From Fumia xinanensis (GTDB lineage: Bacteria; Bacillota; Clostridia; Oscillospirales; Ruminococcaceae), in NCBI RefSeq assembly GCF_014384905.1, contig NZ_JACRSV010000005.1, positions 1 to 64,000 on the forward strand: a DNA stretch of 64,000 nt, written 5' to 3'. How positions within the stretch are numbered: position 1 is the first letter of the stretch; every line of letters starts with the position of its first letter. The notes under the pieces were generated by a model. The model made no database searches, was not told the DNA's origin, and was given only the letters and a program-made list of their open reading frames with translations. Shown here piece after piece: positions 7,454 through 16,357 of the stretch. Made by a program: the position numbers and the translations under genes.

Positions 7454-8506
7454 TTAGATGTGAATTAGTCCATGTTTGTTGGCTTTAATAATATAGCTAA
7501 ATCCACCGTCTGATTTTGCTGGGCTAATCTTATTTTTGTAATCGAAATAACCGATTCCAATATTAAGCAATTGTGCTCCTGTTTGGATTGCGGAAGTAAC
7601 ATCTTGACCAATGTGTGATGATAACTGTTGACCAACGAACGGTATTCCAACCAAACTAACCAAACTACTCAAGAAAAATGTAATTCTCGAGTCCTTAAGT
7701 GCCTTATAAAAATCCTGAGAGCACTGTTGCCATCCCTCTATAAATTGAGCTTCATAGTGCCGTATTAACTCTGGACTGTCGGCATTATATATGTTTGTTT
7801 CCAACTCTCTGATTTTCGTTCTAAATGCATTAAGTTCATCTTTTCTTCTGTTTTTGAACTCAAGGATGTCTTCAAAACTTACATCAATAGAAGGTTGAGG
7901 CAAACAATTTTCTATATTAATTTTGCAGCACTGCGCTTGTAGATCTGCACGGTTGCGAGAATTGTTATAGATTTCTCGGCTATGGGTGGATGTATCTGTA
8001 CCTAATACGATGTCTTTGCCAGAGCATTTTATCGAATACTCCGCAAGTGTTCTCATGTATATTTGTGCTATTTTGCTGTCTATCTCCATCCAACCATCCG
8101 TGTTGTAATCGTGTATATATCTTCTATCTCCGAAATAATCCAATAACTGTGGCGGTAACTTTCTGTAGTGAAGCAACTCGTGTAAAGCCGGTGCATATAT
8201 TTTGTTTTTGTGCATCCTAACTCGGCTATTTTGAGTTCCATTATTGGTGGTTCTTAACTCATAATCAGAAATTCTTTTTACGATAGAATTGCAAAAATCT
8301 TCTGCAAACTCAGAGAAGAACAGTTCTCGAGGATAAACAGCTTTATATACCCCTAATTCCTGCAGATACAATAATTCCGGGGAAAAATCCGGATAGTTCT
8401 CATAGGGGACAATGGATGACACCTCATCCCAATACAGAATGGCATTTCTCAACCAAGCGCCATCTTGAATATCGATTGTTGGATAATACAAAATTGTTTG
8501 TGCCAT
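7454..8506 (-). CDS. DUF6236-like protein of unknown function
   Basis: A 350-residue protein starting MAQTILYYPTIDI and continuing with a GAWLRNAILYWDEV segment, which resembles the DUF6236 family of uncharacterised proteins; the family call is from memory and tentative. The middle (about residues 200-260) is charged and probably coiled. A hydrophobic stretch of about 20 residues near 285-305 (FFLSSLVSLVGIPFVG) could be membrane-associated. The start at 8506 is chosen because AGAGGTGG lies just before it; the frame is open further upstream. The upstream HEPN gene ends at 8529, 23 bases away. It is sandwiched between two HEPN genes, so it may be their regulator, sensor or antitoxin. Confidence 0.55.
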   Translation of the reverse strand: MAQTILYYPTIDIQDGAWLRNAILYWDEVSSIVPYENYPDFSPELLYLQELGVYKAVYPRELFFSEFAEDFCNSIVKRISDYELRTTNNGTQNSRVRMHKNKIYAPALHELLHYRKLPPQLLDYFGDRRYIHDYNTDGWMEIDSKIAQIYMRTLAEYSIKCSGKDIVLGTDTSTHSREIYNNSRNRADLQAQCCKINIENCLPQPSIDVSFEDILEFKNRRKDELNAFRTKIRELETNIYNADSPELIRHYEAQFIEGWQQCSQDFYKALKDSRITFFLSSLVSLVGIPFVGQQLSSHIGQDVTSAIQTGAQLLNIGIGYFDYKNKISPAKSDGGFSYIIKANKHGLIHI

Positions 8507-8528
8507 AATTCCACCTCTTTTGGGTTCA

Positions 8529-9236
8529 TCAATGATTTTTCTTCGACCTACAAGCACGTTTCTTCAATAGGTGTATTAGTTTCCAACGATCAATACGCTT
8601 AGGCATCTTTTGAAAGATTTCCCGATAATCCATCTTTTCTGGAATCCAACGTCCATTTTGCGTGATACTATGACCATCAAGCAGATGAAGGAAGAACGAT
8701 GCCTCGATGATTACGGAAATAGAATTGCTTACACCGGAGCCAATGTGATTATGTTGGTACAAATTACGAGGTCCCTGGAAGAAGCCCATAAGCATATACC
8801 TGATGCCGTCCTGCTCGTTGCGCTCGGATTCATTTTTCAGATCATTGATTGCAATAAGGGGAGACCTCTTGATTTCACCGGTCTGCTTGTCTATTTCAAA
8901 AGAAAGTGCTCTTGTTGCCAGATCGAATCCATGCGAATCCAAGCCCGATTTCTTTTTGAGGTAATTCTCCACAGCTATAAAAGCTTCACGTGCTGCCGAC
9001 TCAAACTCGGATTTATATATAAGCTGTACGGCATCCGATAACGCTGTGTGGATATTGTATACCTCAAAAAATCCTTTGAGTTTCTTTAGGGAATATGGCA
9101 TCAGACTGCCGCAACAAGGACAGAATGTAAAATCATAAAAGTCAAACCCATATGTACCGTCGCTATATTCCCTTAGTTGCTTTCTTCTGGGTGGCAGAGA
9201 ACAGCCATTGGGACAAGCGTATTCTTTTCTCCTCAT
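8529..9236 (-). CDS. TIGR02391/Ymh-like HEPN protein with N-terminal zinc cysteines
   Basis: A 235-residue protein. The N-terminus carries CPNGC (residues 8-12) and CPCC (39-42), a likely zinc ribbon. The central and C-terminal part resembles the TIGR02391 (Ymh) family, a HEPN-superfamily group, and shows the R-N-x3-H form of the HEPN motif (Arg157 to His162, GPRNLYQHN). The family is associated with mobile elements and abortive infection; function here is inferred. It lies 45 bases after the two-TM zinc-ribbon gene and 23 bases before the DUF6236-like gene, within the same leftward operon. Confidence 0.6.
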   Translation of the reverse strand: MRRKEYACPNGCSLPPRRKQLREYSDGTYGFDFYDFTFCPCCGSLMPYSLKKLKGFFEVYNIHTALSDAVQLIYKSEFESAAREAFIAVENYLKKKSGLDSHGFDLATRALSFEIDKQTGEIKRSPLIAINDLKNESERNEQDGIRYMLMGFFQGPRNLYQHNHIGSGVSNSISVIIEASFFLHLLDGHSITQNGRWIPEKMDYREIFQKMPKRIDRWKLIHLLKKRACRSKKNH

Positions 9237-9281
9237 TGCGGTTCACCTCATTTCAGCCAATTATTTATCAAACAATGGTAT

Positions 9282-9818
9282 TTACTGATTTTGAAGAAAT
9301 CTTTTCTTGATATTATCTTCAATCAGCAGTTGTGCGTCGGTTAAGTAGTGGTCTTCCCACTTCTTGGTTGTATTGCATCGCAGACATTCCATTTCCAATC
9401 CATACATGCCACTTTGCTTAAGCCGCATACCGCATTTTGAACAGACCGGATGAAGATGGGAAATAGTGTATTTCCCATCGTAAGTCTTACTATATTCCCA
9501 TTCCCAGGACAAACCCAGCATAGAATCTTTTGTGTAACTCAGAAAAGGTATGGGTGTATCTTTTTGCTTGGTATCAAGAATTTTCACATAGATCAGCAAC
9601 GCTGCGAACAGAAGTGCAAGTACAACCAGCACCCACCATACCTTTAATTCAAAGTTAAGGAAAGCTACAATGGCGTTGCCAACGAATTGGAGCAATGCTT
9701 TGAGCGTACTCAGCCAATCGACTTTGTTAATCCAATCCATCACGAAGGATAGCAGAACACTACCTATGACGGTCGTTCCGATTCCAAGGGTCCATGGATT
9801 CTTTATAAACTTCTTCAT
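9282..9818 (-). CDS. Two-TM membrane protein with cytoplasmic zinc ribbon
   Basis: I do not recognise this 178-residue protein. Two hydrophobic segments (about 10-28 and 58-80) are followed by a soluble tail with a zinc-ribbon pattern CSKC (126-129) and CLRC (145-148). ATG 9818 is preferred to GTG 9827 because a GAGG lies eight bases before it; it begins ten bases after the hsdS stop, so it is probably coupled to hsdS translation. A membrane protein with a nucleic-acid-type zinc ribbon beside HEPN proteins resembles effector layouts in other defence systems, but no function can be read from sequence. Confidence 0.65.
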   Translation of the reverse strand: MKKFIKNPWTLGIGTTVIGSVLLSFVMDWINKVDWLSTLKALLQFVGNAIVAFLNFELKVWWVLVVLALLFAALLIYVKILDTKQKDTPIPFLSYTKDSMLGLSWEWEYSKTYDGKYTISHLHPVCSKCGMRLKQSGMYGLEMECLRCNTTKKWEDHYLTDAQLLIEDNIKKRFLQNQ

Positions 9819-9828
9819 CCACCTCACC

Positions 9829-11295
9829 TCATTTCAACCGTTCGCACAACGGTAGGATTTCTTCCAGTTTGGCGACGATACGTTTTTGCTCGGCAAGGGG
9901 AGGTAAGGGAAATAAAAATTGTTTGATTGATTGCAGTCCAACATTGGGTTGTGTGGTTTTATTTATATACCGATTGATTTCCTGCTTTATCATCCCGCTT
10001 TGAAGAACATAAAACACGTACTGTGGATGCATTAAATTTGCCATATTTTTCACAGTACAGCATGAATACGAAACCAAAAACTCCCTATCTGTATCTACCA
10101 TTCGTACCACGCCAATCGTTCCATATCTCGGAAATACAATATCACCTTTTTCCGGTTTACATTTCTTGGATAAATGCTCAAAATCTGATTTTCCAACCAT
10201 CTTAGCATTATCATAGTCAATTCCTGTTGGCGTGAAATTTACTGGAGAAATATATGGATACCCATTGTTTTCTACTGTTTCTGGCATCTTATGGTCAATA
10301 TCAGCCACAGAAAGAACCGCATCATTCAACCGCACCCATTTCCAACTATCCGGAATATCAAACGGGATTTCGTCCTCCGTAATTTCAGCCAACGGCTTTT
10401 CCTTTTTAATCTTGCTTTCTTTGATCAGTCGCTGTTTTTCTGCTTGAATCTGCCGGTACAGTTCTTCGCCTGTTCCTTCTTCCGGTCTTTGCTCTACGAG
10501 CTTACCTTGAATGGCATATTGGAGAATGGACTTCTTCATATCCTCCGGGAACTTGGCGTTAAACTGTTCCAACTTTTCGTAGGCAGCAGCATAACGGTCA
10601 ACATACGGAAGAAGTTCTTCTATCTTGGCAACGATGCGCTTCTGTTCGGCAAGCGGCGGAAGAGGAAGTATCGAATTTACTATTTTCTCTTTCGATATAT
10701 TGGGTTGTGCTCCACCTTCGGCCATTCCAATATAGGTTTTGCGCATGGACATCAAATAATAAAATAGATATTTATTATACATTCCTGCGTAGGGGATACA
10801 AGCACAACAAGCTTGATTTGTTGTAACCGGAATTTCCAATATGCCGAGTTTTCCTATTGTAGCCCCATACATAGCCATCAGAACTGACCCAACCGGATTT
10901 AATCTTACGGACGTTTTCTCCAATGCCAACTCTGTGATGTACTCAGGAACTTCTTTTATAAATCCATTGTTTAGATCTCCTGTTTTTAGCCATGGAATAG
11001 AGCCACCATAATAGGCGGGATTGGTTCTGGATGGTGTTGCTCCTGAACCCCAAGAGCCGGTATCGCCTACCCTAATCCAAACCCAAGTTTCTGGGATATC
11101 AAACGGTATTTCGTTATCGGTAATATCAGCTAACGGTTTTTCCTTTTTTATTTTCTTTTCTTTGATGAGTCTCTGCTTTTCCGCTTGTATTTGCTGATAC
11201 AGTTCCTCACCTGTTCCTTCTTCCGGTCTCTGCTCAACAAGCTTGCCTTGGATTGCATATTGAAGAATACTTGCCTTTAACTGTTCGGGGGTCAT
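9829..11295 (-). CDS. hsdS: Type I restriction-modification specificity subunit
   Basis: A 488-residue DNA-recognition subunit with two target recognition domains (about 68-215 and 316-470), each ending with the family signature PLPPLAEQKRIVAK. Each is preceded by a nearly identical 63-residue conserved block (residues 9-71 and 256-318) beginning SILQYAIQGKLVEQ. The two target recognition domains differ, so a bipartite asymmetric target is expected. The start overlaps the hsdM stop by four bases. The near-identical internal blocks could let recombination exchange or delete recognition domains. Confidence 0.93.
   Translation of the reverse strand: MTPEQLKASILQYAIQGKLVEQRPEEGTGEELYQQIQAEKQRLIKEKKIKKEKPLADITDNEIPFDIPETWVWIRVGDTGSWGSGATPSRTNPAYYGGSIPWLKTGDLNNGFIKEVPEYITELALEKTSVRLNPVGSVLMAMYGATIGKLGILEIPVTTNQACCACIPYAGMYNKYLFYYLMSMRKTYIGMAEGGAQPNISKEKIVNSILPLPPLAEQKRIVAKIEELLPYVDRYAAAYEKLEQFNAKFPEDMKKSILQYAIQGKLVEQRPEEGTGEELYRQIQAEKQRLIKESKIKKEKPLAEITEDEIPFDIPDSWKWVRLNDAVLSVADIDHKMPETVENNGYPYISPVNFTPTGIDYDNAKMVGKSDFEHLSKKCKPEKGDIVFPRYGTIGVVRMVDTDREFLVSYSCCTVKNMANLMHPQYVFYVLQSGMIKQEINRYINKTTQPNVGLQSIKQFLFPLPPLAEQKRIVAKLEEILPLCERLK
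10342..10530 (-). repeat. Internal hsdS repeat, copy 2
   Basis: Encodes residues 256-318 of HsdS, a near copy of residues 9-71 encoded by 11083-11271, in direct orientation about 740 bp apart. The copies differ at only a few residues (for example K/S and D/E changes). Confidence 0.75.
11083..11271 (-). repeat. Internal hsdS repeat, copy 1
   Basis: Encodes HsdS residues 9-71; paired with the copy at 10342-10530. Such direct repeats separate the two recognition domains in type I specificity subunits. Confidence 0.75.
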
Positions 11296-12812
11296 TCTTT
11301 CACACCTCCCGGCAGCAATGCTTCCAGTTCTGCAAGAACCTTGTCGATTTCGGCATTGAGGGTGGTTCGTCTCTCCTGATACTCTCTGATCGTATCAAGC
11401 GGGTCAAGAATTTCTTCTTCCTCGTGAGGATAGCCGCAAAGATCAATGTTGCAGCCCTGCTCATTCAGCAGATAATCGGCAGTATATTTCTGCGCCTTGA
11501 AGTATTCTCCGTCCGGAATTACCTTTCTATCATTCCACCAAGCGATACAATCATCGAAGTGCTTTAACTCCATCGGCTTGGTCTTGGAAAAGTGCTTTCT
11601 GTCGGACGGAATATCCACTCTGTAGAACCATGTTTCCGTTGTCGGCTTTGTGTTATCGAAGAACAACAGATTGGTCGTGATGGAAGTATAGGGGCTGAAC
11701 ACAGAGCTGGGCAGTCTTACAACGGTGTGCAGATTAAACTCGCCAATGAGTTTTTTCTTGATGTTTACTTTTGCATTGTCCAAACCGAACAGGAAACCAT
11801 CCGGCACAACAACAGCGGCTCTGCCGTTCTTCTTCAAGCGGTACAGGATCACCGACATAAACAGATCGGCGGTTTCGGAACTTGCCAGATCATCGGGGAA
11901 GAAGCCTTGTATGGACTTGTCCTCATGTCCGCCATAGGGAGGGTTCATCAAGATGACGTCGAACTTATCTGCATCCGTATAGTCCAGCAGATTATGTTTC
12001 AAGGAGTTCATGTGATAGATGTTCGGAACTTCGATATCATGCAACAGCATATTGGTTACGCAGAGCAGATATGGGAACGGCTTTTTCTCAATGCCGTAAA
12101 TGCTGTCATCAAGCTGCTTTTGCGCAGAAGTATCGGTGACCTGCTTGGACAACTGCCCAAGCCAGGAAGTGATAAAGCCGCCCGTGCCGCAAGCAAAGTC
12201 AGCCATCTTTTCACCAAGCTTCGGCTTGATCATCAGCGCCATAAACTCGGTTACGGCTCTCGGGGTGTAAAACTCACCGGAGGAACCGGCTGACTGCAAT
12301 TCTCGCAGAATTTCTTCGTAAACGAAGCCGAAAGCATGGCTTTCCTTGACATCATCAAATTCCACTTCATCAATGACATCTATGACCTGACGGAGATAAA
12401 CGCCGTCTTTCATATAGTTGTTGGCATCTTCAAAGGTCGATTTTACGATTGCTTTCTTGATAGGAGTATCAGGTGTAACCTTGATACCCTCATAGATAAT
12501 CGTGTCGCCTTCCTTTACATCATTGCCTTTCAGTACCGGGAACAAAGTGTTGTTGACAAAGTTCAGCAGCTTATCTCCGGTCATAGCGTGGCCGTTGCTG
12601 TCTGCCTTTGCCCAATTTCTCCATCTGAGATCTTCGGGAATGATGGATTCGTAGTTGTCCTCATTCAGTTCCCAGTCGTCTTCCTTGGCATCGTATACTT
12701 TCAAGAAAAGCATCCATACCATCTGCTCAATTCGTTGAGCATCGCCGTTGATACCTGCGTCCATGCGCATAATATCACGGATTCTTTTTATAAAACCTGA
12801 CTGCATCGCCAT
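11292..12812 (-). CDS. hsdM: Type I restriction-modification N6-adenine methyltransferase subunit
   Basis: The 506-residue modification subunit. An N-terminal helical domain (about 1-160) is followed by the AdoMet-binding motif DFACGTGGF (205-213) and the catalytic motif NPPY (290-293) of N6-adenine methyltransferases. With HsdS it forms the methylase and with HsdR the restriction complex. It is encoded between hsdR (2-base gap) and hsdS (4-base overlap), so the three subunits are co-transcribed. All expected motifs are intact. Confidence 0.95.
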   Translation of the reverse strand: MAMQSGFIKRIRDIMRMDAGINGDAQRIEQMVWMLFLKVYDAKEDDWELNEDNYESIIPEDLRWRNWAKADSNGHAMTGDKLLNFVNNTLFPVLKGNDVKEGDTIIYEGIKVTPDTPIKKAIVKSTFEDANNYMKDGVYLRQVIDVIDEVEFDDVKESHAFGFVYEEILRELQSAGSSGEFYTPRAVTEFMALMIKPKLGEKMADFACGTGGFITSWLGQLSKQVTDTSAQKQLDDSIYGIEKKPFPYLLCVTNMLLHDIEVPNIYHMNSLKHNLLDYTDADKFDVILMNPPYGGHEDKSIQGFFPDDLASSETADLFMSVILYRLKKNGRAAVVVPDGFLFGLDNAKVNIKKKLIGEFNLHTVVRLPSSVFSPYTSITTNLLFFDNTKPTTETWFYRVDIPSDRKHFSKTKPMELKHFDDCIAWWNDRKVIPDGEYFKAQKYTADYLLNEQGCNIDLCGYPHEEEEILDPLDTIREYQERRTTLNAEIDKVLAELEALLPGGVKE

Positions 12813-12814
12813 AA

Positions 12815-15160
12815 TTAACTTACCTCTAATTCATAGATGTTCGCTTCAAGTTCCTTAATAGCAGCCTCATACTGCGCCTTGCCGCCGAACAACTTTACAA
12901 TCTTTGCAGGCTTTCCAAACTCGGCAAAATCCGCAAGAGAAAGAACCTTTATGTCTTCAACCTCGGTGATGCCTTGGTTCATATACTTGTCCAAGAGGAT
13001 AGAAAAGACTGCTTGTGCTTCAGCGGAATACTTGCTGAAAAAGTCCTTCTTTTTCACATTGTTTGCTCGCTCTTTTCTCGTCAGCGGCTTCTTGCCGTAT
13101 GCCACATAGCAGATAAAATCGAAATCATCGACATCAGACATGCCTTGATCTGCTTTTAGAGCTTTCATATCAATGCCCATTGCCATAAAGGACTGCTCAA
13201 TGGTTTTCTTCTTGTCAGATGCTTTCCATTTGCGGATGAAATCGGACAGAGAAGCATACTCGCCCTTGATGTTGGTTCTCGTGTAATCAATAATATCTTC
13301 CTGTCGAAGCAGCTTGCCGTTGGCATCATAGACAGAAACGGTCTTGTTGATGATTTTCACCCTGCATCCGTCTTTATCAACAATAGGGGTTTCAACGGGG
13401 GCAACGGGAGGTTCTTTCCCTCCGCCTCCATGACCGCCGCCCTTGGGCTTGTTACCTCCGCTGCCGTGTTGGAAGCCTTCGTCCTGCTCGATAGGGCCGT
13501 CCCAATCAGGGTCAGTAAAGAGTCTTGTAACATTTCTGAAGTCCATAACGACGAAGTGAGTTTTGCCGTCTTTTTCTCTGATACGGGTTCCACGACCGAT
13601 GATCTGCTTGAAAGTGGTCATGCTCTCAACCGTCTTATCCAGGACAATCAGCTTTGTCATTTTGCAGTCGGCTCCGGTGGAAAGCAGTTCGGAGGTCGTA
13701 GCGATAACCGGATAAGGGCTGGACACGGAGATGAAATAGTCAAGCTTGGACTTACCATAAACATCGGAACCGGTGATTCTTACGCAATAGTCCGGATTCT
13801 CTTTGACCATGTCAGCGTTATGGTTGATCAGGGCAATTCTCATGCGTTCAGCATGATCTTCGGAAGCACAGAACACGATGGTTTTCTGCATCCTGTTGCC
13901 GGTACTTTTCAGATACTCGGTAATCTCCCTTGCAACCTCGTTAATACGATCCTGGAGAATGATGCTGTAATCGTAGTCCCTGTTGTTGTAAATGCGGTCT
14001 TCAATCTCGTTGCCGTAAATATCGGTTTGTCCTTTGTACGGTCTCCAACCGTCACCGATATTGGTCGTAATATTGATAACCTTAAAGGGAGCTAAGAATC
14101 CGTCCTCAATGCCTTGCTTCAAGCTATAGATGTAAACGGGATCTCCGAAATAATCTATGTTTGATACCTTTTCGCTTTCCTTGGGTGTGGCGGTCATACC
14201 AATTTGGGTTGCAGAAGAAAAATACTCCAAAACTTTGCGCCAGTTGCTATCTTCCTTGGCACTTCCACGATGACACTCATCCACGATGATGAGGTCGAAA
14301 TACTCTGCGGGAATCTGCTTGAAGTGTTCTTCGTCATTCTGTCCGACCATCTGGTGATAGAGCGCAAAATTTACTTCATGGGATGCGATCTTACTCAGAC
14401 AGTCCTTGTCGGAGAAATCCACTTTGTAAATGGTCTTTTCAAGCGGTGCGAAGTCCTGCAAAATGCTCTGGTCAACAAGAATATTTCTGTCAGCCAAATA
14501 CAGGATTCTCTTTTTGAGATCAGAACGGAGCAGACGATACACGATTTGGAAAGCAGTATATGTTTTGCCTGTTCCTGTTGCCATGACAAGCAACAATCTC
14601 TGCTGTCCTCTGGCAATCGCTTCGACGGTTCTATTTACTGCGTTTCTCTGATAGTAGCGTGGAGGATATGTGCTCTGAGAAGAATAATACGGCTGAGAAA
14701 TAATTTTCTTTTCCGTGTCGGAAATGCCCTTGCCGCCATTCAACTCGGCGTAATATCTCGCTACCAGGTCATCTTGGGTCGGGAACTTATCCAAAGCGAT
14801 CTGCTGTTCCTGTCCGGTCAAGAAGTCATGCTCATAGAACGCATCGCCGTTTGAAGAATAAGCAAACGGCAAGTCCATCATCTGAGCATAAGTCATTGCC
14901 TGCTGTAAACCATGCGATACAGAATGATTATTATCCTTTGCCTCAACTACAGCGATGGGCTTTCCGTCGTTGAGATAAAGCATATAGTCGGCAAACTTAG
15001 GCTTGCTGCGAGCCACAATATTTCCTCTGATGTTAATCCGACCATCTGTGATTTTGGTCTCCATCGTAATGTGACCTTTCCAACCCTTGAGAATGACCGG
15101 AGTAATATAATTTAACTTGATGTCTTCTTCTGACATCTGTTTCTTGCCCAATATAGTCAT
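12815..15160 (-). CDS. hsdR: Type I restriction endonuclease/translocase subunit
   Basis: The 781-residue ATP-dependent restriction subunit. A PD-(D/E)xK nuclease is at the N-terminus (Asp58, then VVEAK with Glu73 and Lys75). The SF2 translocase follows with Walker A GTGKT (196-200), DECH box (294-297), GMTATP motif and the helicase motif VI GRGTRIRE. A Gly/Pro-rich linker precedes the C-terminal helical HsdM-binding domain. An AGGAGG site lies seven bases before ATG 15160. It follows the HTH gene by 33 bases. The catalytic residues look intact, so cleavage activity is likely. Confidence 0.94.
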   Translation of the reverse strand: MTILGKKQMSEEDIKLNYITPVILKGWKGHITMETKITDGRINIRGNIVARSKPKFADYMLYLNDGKPIAVVEAKDNNHSVSHGLQQAMTYAQMMDLPFAYSSNGDAFYEHDFLTGQEQQIALDKFPTQDDLVARYYAELNGGKGISDTEKKIISQPYYSSQSTYPPRYYQRNAVNRTVEAIARGQQRLLLVMATGTGKTYTAFQIVYRLLRSDLKKRILYLADRNILVDQSILQDFAPLEKTIYKVDFSDKDCLSKIASHEVNFALYHQMVGQNDEEHFKQIPAEYFDLIIVDECHRGSAKEDSNWRKVLEYFSSATQIGMTATPKESEKVSNIDYFGDPVYIYSLKQGIEDGFLAPFKVINITTNIGDGWRPYKGQTDIYGNEIEDRIYNNRDYDYSIILQDRINEVAREITEYLKSTGNRMQKTIVFCASEDHAERMRIALINHNADMVKENPDYCVRITGSDVYGKSKLDYFISVSSPYPVIATTSELLSTGADCKMTKLIVLDKTVESMTTFKQIIGRGTRIREKDGKTHFVVMDFRNVTRLFTDPDWDGPIEQDEGFQHGSGGNKPKGGGHGGGGKEPPVAPVETPIVDKDGCRVKIINKTVSVYDANGKLLRQEDIIDYTRTNIKGEYASLSDFIRKWKASDKKKTIEQSFMAMGIDMKALKADQGMSDVDDFDFICYVAYGKKPLTRKERANNVKKKDFFSKYSAEAQAVFSILLDKYMNQGITEVEDIKVLSLADFAEFGKPAKIVKLFGGKAQYEAAIKELEANIYELEVS

Positions 15161-15193
15161 ATCGAATCCTCCTAATCAAATTTTCGGTGTTGG

Positions 15194-15397
15194 TTAGTCA
15201 CGGACGGTCTCAAGAATATCTTCAATCCGACAATCCATTACCTCACAGATACGAAGGAGAACATCTGTAGTAATGTTATCTCCCTTGCCGAGCTTAGCAA
15301 GGGACGCAGAACTGATGCCAGCTTTTTCTTTCAAATCACTCTTTTTCATATTTTTATCAATAAGCATCTTCCAGAGTTTGTTGTAGCTGATACGCAT
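15194..15397 (-). CDS. XRE/Cro-type HTH regulator of the restriction operon
   Basis: A 67-residue helix-turn-helix protein: DLKEKAGISSASLAKLGKG is the HTH, and the tail DVLLRICEVMDCRIEDIL is typical of the small Cro/YozG-like proteins often found before type I restriction genes. ATG 15397 follows an AAGGAGGG site; the longer open frame upstream has no such site and would run through the promoter. It is the first gene of the operon and probably represses it, via the repeats at 15475-15505, though this is inference. Confidence 0.8.
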   Translation of the reverse strand: MRISYNKLWKMLIDKNMKKSDLKEKAGISSASLAKLGKGDNITTDVLLRICEVMDCRIEDILETVRD

Positions 15398-15438
15398 AAC
15401 GGAAGCCCTCCTTGTGGTAAATCGCCCAATTTTCTTTA

Positions 15439-15505
15439 TTATAACACATAAATATGAAAATTTATACCCATTTTGCAAACTTAATATCTGCGAACGCAAA
15501 CTAAT
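15439..15505 (-). promoter_or_regulatory. Promoter and possible operator of the HTH-hsd operon
   Basis: On the minus strand a TATAAT (complement of 15439-15444) preceded by TG one base upstream forms an extended -10; no good -35 is seen. Upstream are two direct copies GCAAACTTAAT (15475-15485) and GCAAACTAAT (15496-15505), 21 bp apart, a suitable operator for the adjacent HTH protein. Confidence 0.5.
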
Positions 15506-15594
15506 TTTTGCGATTCGGAATATTATGTCTGTTTTAAGAAGAAAGAAAGGGACTTGTGCCCGATTTGAGCACCAGTCCCGCATGGTATATATGA

Positions 15595-15855
15595 TTATTC
15601 TTCCATGACTTTTAACATTATTCTGGCTCCCAGCTTAAAGCTATTCTGGAATATCAAGCAATCCGTAATGGTTTGATATTCACGCACACAGTCGGAGTAT
15701 TTGTCGAACAACTCTTTTTGCTCGTCTGTCATAGTAGCTTTGAGCTTTTCTTCATTCCTACAAATCAGCTCCAGTAGCTTTTTGTACTCTTTAGAAGAAG
15801 TATCGTACTCTGTAGGCTCGATGTTGCCGCACCAAAATTCCTCAAGGATTCTCAT
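15595..15855 (-). CDS. DUF6809 family protein
   Basis: An 86-residue, acidic, helical protein starting MRILEEFWCGNIEP, which resembles the uncharacterised DUF6809 family common in clostridial mobile elements. It contains no catalytic motif that I can see. Its start overlaps the end of the TnpV-like gene by four bases, so the pair is co-translated. The role is unknown; a small transposon accessory protein is most likely. Confidence 0.65.
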   Translation of the reverse strand: MRILEEFWCGNIEPTEYDTSSKEYKKLLELICRNEEKLKATMTDEQKELFDKYSDCVREYQTITDCLIFQNSFKLGARIMLKVMEE

Positions 15856-16217
15856 ACGGCATCCTCCTCATAGATCATCTCACGGAGGATGATTTCCTCT
15901 GCTCGGTTGCGGATGCTGCTCATAGCTCCAACCCATGCCATCTGATCGTGCTGCTTCAAGCTCTCTGTCACACCTTCAGTTGCTTTCATTTGCTCGATGA
16001 TAAGTTCAAGTCGATTCTGTGCCTGCTCATTCAAGTCAGCCAAATACGTCCACAGTTCGCCGCTGAGACAAAGATCGTTGAACCGAATGGGATTATGCTC
16101 CTTGATGTAATCTCTGTGCATACGCCCCCACCGTCCAATAGGTCTGTTTTCCTCCGGTAAGCGAATATCGGGAATATAGTAATTACCGCAACGGATATAA
16201 TTCAGTTCCTGCATCAT
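15852..16217 (-). CDS. Transposon-encoded protein, TnpV-like
   Basis: A 121-residue protein starting MMQELNYIRCGNYYIPDI, with the segment GRWGRMHRDYIKEH characteristic of TnpV proteins of Tn4451-type elements. TnpV resembles small excisionase-like proteins and may assist the serine recombinase; its function is not established. The start at 16217 is chosen because GGAGG lies five bases before it; the ATG at 16229 overlaps that site. It is the first gene inside the right end of the element. Confidence 0.8.
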   Translation of the reverse strand: MMQELNYIRCGNYYIPDIRLPEENRPIGRWGRMHRDYIKEHNPIRFNDLCLSGELWTYLADLNEQAQNRLELIIEQMKATEGVTESLKQHDQMAWVGAMSSIRNRAEEIILREMIYEEDAV

Positions 16218-16229
16218 ATGTACCTCCAT

Positions 16230-16344
16230 AAAAGCATTTTACGGGTAAAAAAAGAAGCGATACTCGGTTATCAAACCAAGTATCGCTAACTTTGTTTAGC
16301 CAACCCCGTCTGACAGATGCCGTAAAATAGTTAAATTTTTGGTT
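16230..16344 (-). other. Right-end hairpins of the element
   Basis: Non-coding. It has a hairpin AGCGATACT/AGTATCGCT with inner GGTT/AACC (about 16256-16287) and a 15-bp stem with one wobble whose arms are 16321-16335 and 16343-16357. The latter stem contains the terminal repeat sequence in both orientations. Confidence 0.5.
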
Positions 16345-16357
16345 TAACTGTTTTACG
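16345..16357 (-). repeat. Right terminal inverted repeat of the element
   Basis: TAACTGTTTTACG is the exact reverse complement of 1287-1299. A second copy facing the other way, with one change, is at 16321-16333. Both the left and the right repeat are followed outward by a GGGCGGG/CCCGCC pair and then the terminator halves. Confidence 0.65.
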
